Positions 60,072 to 64,000 of a stretch of 64,000 nucleotides of DNA are shown piece after piece. The notes beneath the pieces are model-generated. The model did not search any database. It was not told where the DNA came from and saw nothing but the letters and a program-made list of their open reading frames with translations. This stretch comes from Phytoseiulus persimilis (lineage: Eukaryota; Arthropoda; Arachnida; Mesostigmata; Phytoseiidae). The stretch spans positions 5,270,001-5,334,000 of the forward strand of contig CM075101.1 of the NCBI GenBank assembly GCA_037576195.1. The letters are read 5' to 3'. Numbering within the stretch: the stretch's first letter is position 1; every line of letters begins with the position of its first letter. A program made the translations under genes and the position numbers.

Positions 60072-61176
60072 TCAGACCGTTGCACTTGGCACGAGTCTGC
60101 GCCTCTCTCGGCTACCTACATCACAGTATTCAGCGTACTCCTCCCAGGAGCAGCCATCGTTCTGATGGCAGCACTCGTCCATGATTCCTAGTTCTTTGCG
60201 TTTCCGTCGTCCTCCAGATGTTTTCCTTAGCAGCTGGAGGGCTTGAGCCGCCGGTTGACCGTACGGACCTGGGAAGGGAACAGCCAAGTGATTATGCGGA
60301 ATCAATGCGACAATTTTTTTCGGCTGCCATCCTGGAACATCCCCTGGTTAGAACTGTTGAAAACGCACCAAGCCTGTTTTGCTCATAGAAATCGTCGTCG
60401 CGCAAGTCGACGTCTTCGATCTCGTGCTCTACTTTACGGAGAGCGTAGAGAAGACTCGGTGGCAGACGATGCAATCCTGCTGATCGGCCGAAGGTATCAG
60501 CGTTCCTGCCTGACCTTTTGGCGAGAGATAAGCCGCTCCGACAGAACCACTCCATATGAGTTTGAAGGTCACTGTAACAACTGCAGAACGCGTATCCGTT
60601 TCACTCAGCCATTCCGAAGTCTTGCTCCAGGCCTTTGTATGTGACGGGCATTGCCCCCCCGAAACTCCTCAATGATATTGGGGGTGGATTAAATACCACT
60701 TCGATGGACGAAATCGTTCCGCAAATATTCTGTGTTATTAGTAAAACCTTCGCAGGTTTGAAAACAATGTTGATTGCGTCATGAAGAACTCGCGACGACG
60801 ATGATGATCGTCATCACATCCATTCACATTTCCGTGAATACATCCGCTTTGGGGTTCAGCGAGTGTTCATCGAGAGACATGATTCGAAGCTGCATCCTGT
60901 TCGTCTTCGATTCGGAACTATTATGACTTACCGTCGGTGCTTCTCAACGTTCCATAAACGCCCCCAATCGTCTTGGGAGCGCGCTTCGAATTTCTCTCTC
61001 CATTCATTGAGAGCTTCTGGGCCTAGTAGCATTCCTTGATTGTCAGCACCGCTGGTCGAAAGCAGTGCATTGACGTCGAACTCCTTTGTTTCCACGATCG
61101 CACTGTTGCCGATGAACACGGTGAAAACACCGGCCAGAACAGCTGCCAGCCTCCAGTCTATTCTATCTCCTAACAT
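60072..61176 (-). CDS. Insulin-like peptide precursor ILP1, copy B
   Basis: Exons 61176-60932, 60580-60369 and 60268-60072, 217 residues. B and A chains are identical to copy A. The signal/pro-segment exon differs at three residues (Ser16Gly, His/Gln and Val/Gly in the ADN motif region). Exon 2 begins with T instead of G, but the split Arg codon is unchanged (CGG/CGT). Between exons 2 and 3 the intron has several changes over about 100 bp. All splice sites and the poly(A) signal at 60044-60049 are kept, so both copies look functional. Confidence 0.87.
60645..60790 (+). repeat. Dispersed C-run repeat family, in duplication copy B
   Basis: Copy of 49345-49490 with a few substitutions, in the first intron of ILP1 copy B. 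Confidence 0.65.
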
Positions 61177-61704
61177 GTCCTGGTTATCGTCAATGCCTGT
61201 GAAGATTCCAATGCATTCGTTCCTGAGGACGATTTTGCTAACGAATTATGAGATCTCGAGCTCTCCGTGGACAGCGATACATAACCGCCAGATTGAGTAT
61301 GTATGTCGTAACGCTGGGGTGGAGAGAATAACGAGTTCCATGGGCCAGTTGGAGCATTCGCGAATCGAATAAATTGTGGTCGAGGTTTCGAACGGGATAT
61401 CTGAGGAATTATATCAAGTAGAAACGGCGCGCGTGGAGAGGTATCCCATTGAGTTCGGCCCGTCGCGCCAAGATCCGTCATTCCAGTCCATGGGAATCCG
61501 TGGTAGTCATTCGAGCGCGGTCGCCGGAAATCGGCCAGAGGAGTTTTCTCCTAAACAGGCTTCGTACACATATTTCCGGCGGATTCAAGCAAGCTCTTCC
61601 TGAACCGAGACAAATCGAGGGAGGAGCCCGAGGAGTCTGACAGATTCCACTCGGCTCCGACGACTTAACGTTGAGAACATACTCTATCGTCTGAGCGGGT
61701 TTGA

Positions 61705-64000
61705 CTGCTTTCAGCCAATGCAACTTCAGCTCCCACAAGGATCCCTACGGCAACTCGTAACCAAACAACTATCAGATTCGAGATGGATGGGGATACGGAG
61801 GAAAACCCCTTCGCCCCCAAGACGGCCTTGCCGCGCTCCCCACCAGCTATTAGCCAAAATCAAGAAATAGATGAGCAAGTAGGAAACACAGACGGAACAG
61901 CCCAAAATATCGAAATCGAAATTGAAAAGAGCAGGCCAGAAGAAGCCGACGAATTCAAAACCCCGGAGAAGAAGAGCAAAAGAGGAAGAAACCCTCCTCC
62001 TCCCCAGAAGACGAAACCTTACCAAGAACCGACAGTATCAGCGGAGAGATCGATAGCCTGCTAGAAGCAGCCGATAAACTCGAACACATGTGTATAGTAC
62101 AATGCCCGAACACCAAGTTAGAAATTAAGAAGGGAGCGAGCGATATCTGCCGCCAAATCAGAAAAATCAAGTCGATGAACAAAGAGATAGCACAAAGCAT
62201 TGCGGAGGAATCGAATCGCCATGCCGATGCACACACTGAAGAAACCACACTACTCCACTCAGAAATAAACAGACTACAAAAAGAGTTAGAGACAACTAGG
62301 GAACAGTTAGATACCAGCAGAAACGAGAACCTAGCACTCCGAACCGCCCTCAATAGGAACAAAAGACTCCGGCACATTGATAGCAAGGAACTCTCCGACA
62401 AACTCGGCAAAATCGAAACCCCAGAAGACGTAGAACAGCTCCCCGATTACATCTGGCCCCCTAAAAGCTTCACAAAAGTCAAATGCATCAAAGAGAGCAT
62501 TCTTGCCCCCTCCCTAAGTAGAATCCTCATCATCAACGAAGACAACAAGAAAGATATGGACACAATAAAACGCTTGGGCGCAATGTACCCCAGAATCACG
62601 AAAAACTTTACGAAATGTAACAAGGAGAACAGCACCAGCGTGACTCTCAGACATGGAAGCCCGGATGATGAAGAAGAAACTCTCAGCTGAAATCCTCAGA
62701 GAAACTAAAAAACTGCTGATAATACATGAGCTGGATGGGGTTATGGACGAAAGAGAAATAGAAACTCGGATACGGGAACAAACTCAATGCGATCAACCAA
62801 TCAAAGTCTTCGAGCCGAAAAATTCCACCAACGGGAGCTGGAGTTCCACTGAGACGCTCCTGAGGGGTAGGGGCATGAGAATCGGATGGAACTTCTGCAG
62901 GGTTACGGAAAAAATCACAGTCACAGTCTGCTTCAACTGCCTCAAACTCGGACACCTTAGCAAATGCTGCAAAGAGCCACAATCGGAATACAGTACAACC
63001 TCGATTATTTCAACCCCGATTATTTCAATTTTGATTATTTCAACCTTTCGCATTTCAACCTCGATTATTTCAACTCTGTGGAACAGGCCGAAGGATGTCG
63101 ACCGGAAGCGTATTTTTATGTGGAAGATGAATCCATCGTTTCAGAATCTTCCATCGTCAATATATCTCGTATCATTCTGGATCGGTTAGCGTTCGAACTC
63201 GGACTCTCATTCCCGAATGGGTTTCGGAGTCCAAGAATGTGGGTGATTTCTTCATCTCTCGATTATTTCAACTTTTGATTATTCCAACTTTTTTTTGCAT
63301 CAATCAGTTGAAATAATCGAGGTTGTACTGTATAAGAAATGCTACCGATGTACACTCAGGGAACACCCGGGGGGAGAATGCACGGGACCCGCCAGATTTC
63401 TAGAATGTTACACATCGAATCACTCCAGCTTATCTAGGGAATGCCCGCAGTATAAGAAACTCATTGCCGAAAAGATCGAAGACACCGAGAAAAAAACGTG
63501 AACACAACACAAGAAACCAAGACAGCATCACCAACAGACGACAATCCACGAGCAGCAACCCCAAATACCAAACCATGAACACGAACAAAAACAGTAATTT
63601 GAACAGAGTTCCTCAAATCAACCTCAATCGGAGCCGAACAGCACAGGACCTCGCAACTCAATTAGGTTCGGAAAAGCGAATACAAAACTTGACCGTCTCA
63701 AAGCCAAACATCCCAACACTCGACAACACTTGGATAACCGACCTAGAGAGTAACTCAGCGGCCTTGAAATTCGTCAAAACAAGCTCACCATTACACGACA
63801 TATCTGTCAGCCTCCACAACCAACCGCCTAACAAAAAAATAATAATCTCAGGGGCTTCAACTCGGCGTCTGCTGTCTGGGGCACCGCGTACACCAATAGG
63901 AGAGGCCGTCTCCTCCTCGAGTGGTGTGCAGCAAATGACCTCACGGTTGCAAACACCGGGGACAGACCGACTTTTGAAAGAGGGAACCAGAGATCACATG
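61705..64000 (+). mobile_element. R1-clade LINE, 5' part, copy B (leaves the window)
   Basis: ORF1 from the ATG at 61783 (MDGDTEENPFAPKTALPRSP) with a frameshift near 61980 and a deletion of about 440 bp at 62686, where CTCAG short repeats flank the missing segment in copy A. Zinc-knuckle region, MITE insertion and ORF2 endonuclease start as in copy A. The right edge cuts it in the endonuclease, so whether this copy has a reverse transcriptase is unknown. Confidence 0.82.
62991..63330. mobile_element. Pogo-type MITE in LINE ORF1, copy B
   Basis: Same ends, same TA flanks and same insertion point as at 52131-52454, with 16 additional bases made of another GATTATTTCAACTTTT unit near 63270. Confidence 0.86.

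Larger units (their letters stand above)
55418..64000 (+). repeat. Segmental duplication, copy B (runs off the right edge)
   Basis: Direct repeat of 44258-53124 with the same order of Tigger, ILP2, Ala/Pro-rich frame, ILP1, C-run repeat, LINE and MITE. Its left boundary (CCAGGCCTACATTGGAGAAT) falls inside the Tigger, so this copy lacks the transposon's outer 158 bp. About 440 bp of LINE ORF1 is missing relative to copy A. Confidence 0.95.

Overview
The window is nuclear DNA of an animal, most likely an arthropod and, as an inference, a parasitiform (phytoseiid-type) mite. The reasons are compact genes with short GT-AG introns, a tyrosine decarboxylase of the arthropod type, a full co-Smad, insulin-like peptide precursors, and a cluster of large, mostly intronless, very divergent ionotropic-receptor-like genes, an expansion known from phytoseiid mites. 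The species cannot be proved from the sequence alone.

Layout, 1-25 kb (mostly single-copy host genes). A two-pore potassium channel (+, 5 exons, cut by the left edge, ends at 2334) converges on a 12-exon tyrosine decarboxylase gene (-, 3649-6598; tyramine/octopamine synthesis). About 8.5 kb follows without a recognisable gene. It holds hAT-like transposon ends, a GC-rich simple repeat and an old diverged duplicated stretch. Next come Smad4/Medea (-, 9 coding exons, 15109-17476; TGF-beta/BMP signalling), a degenerate 45-bp minisatellite (18.9-19.4 kb) and a FAM177-family gene (-, 4 exons, 23176-24884).

Layout, 27-44 kb. Three ionotropic-receptor-like genes lie here: one on + (28582-30369) and two close paralogues on - (31880-33805 and 39560-41407). 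The two paralogues are 7.6 kb apart and share a 5' tract of about 98% identity within a pair that is otherwise much more diverged, which suggests gene conversion. The DNA between and beside them is packed with mobile-element debris: hairpin MITEs, a non-autonomous DNA transposon, a C-run repeat family, GCGGTT-rich palindromic clusters and an LTR-retrotransposon fossil.

Layout, 44-64 kb. A direct segmental duplication dominates: copy A about 44.26-53.12 kb, copy B 55.42 kb to beyond the right edge. Each copy carries, in order, a Tigger/pogo DNA transposon, two insulin-like peptide genes on the minus strand (ILP2, then ILP1), a dispersed repeat, and the 5' part of an R1-clade LINE with a pogo-type MITE inside its ORF1. 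The insulin-like genes were found by assembling exons: signal peptide, B chain with C-x11-C, C peptide, dibasic cleavage site, and an A chain with an unusual CC-x5-C-x8-C pattern. Four insulin-like loci therefore sit in this 20 kb, bracketed by transposons that were copied along with them.

Most useful points: (1) the duplicated pair of insulin-like genes with a widened A-chain loop; (2) both selectivity filters of the potassium channel read as non-canonical; (3) the conversion-like tract between two receptor paralogues; (4) the order of events (LINE, then MITE into LINE, then duplication, then separate deletions in each copy) can be read directly.
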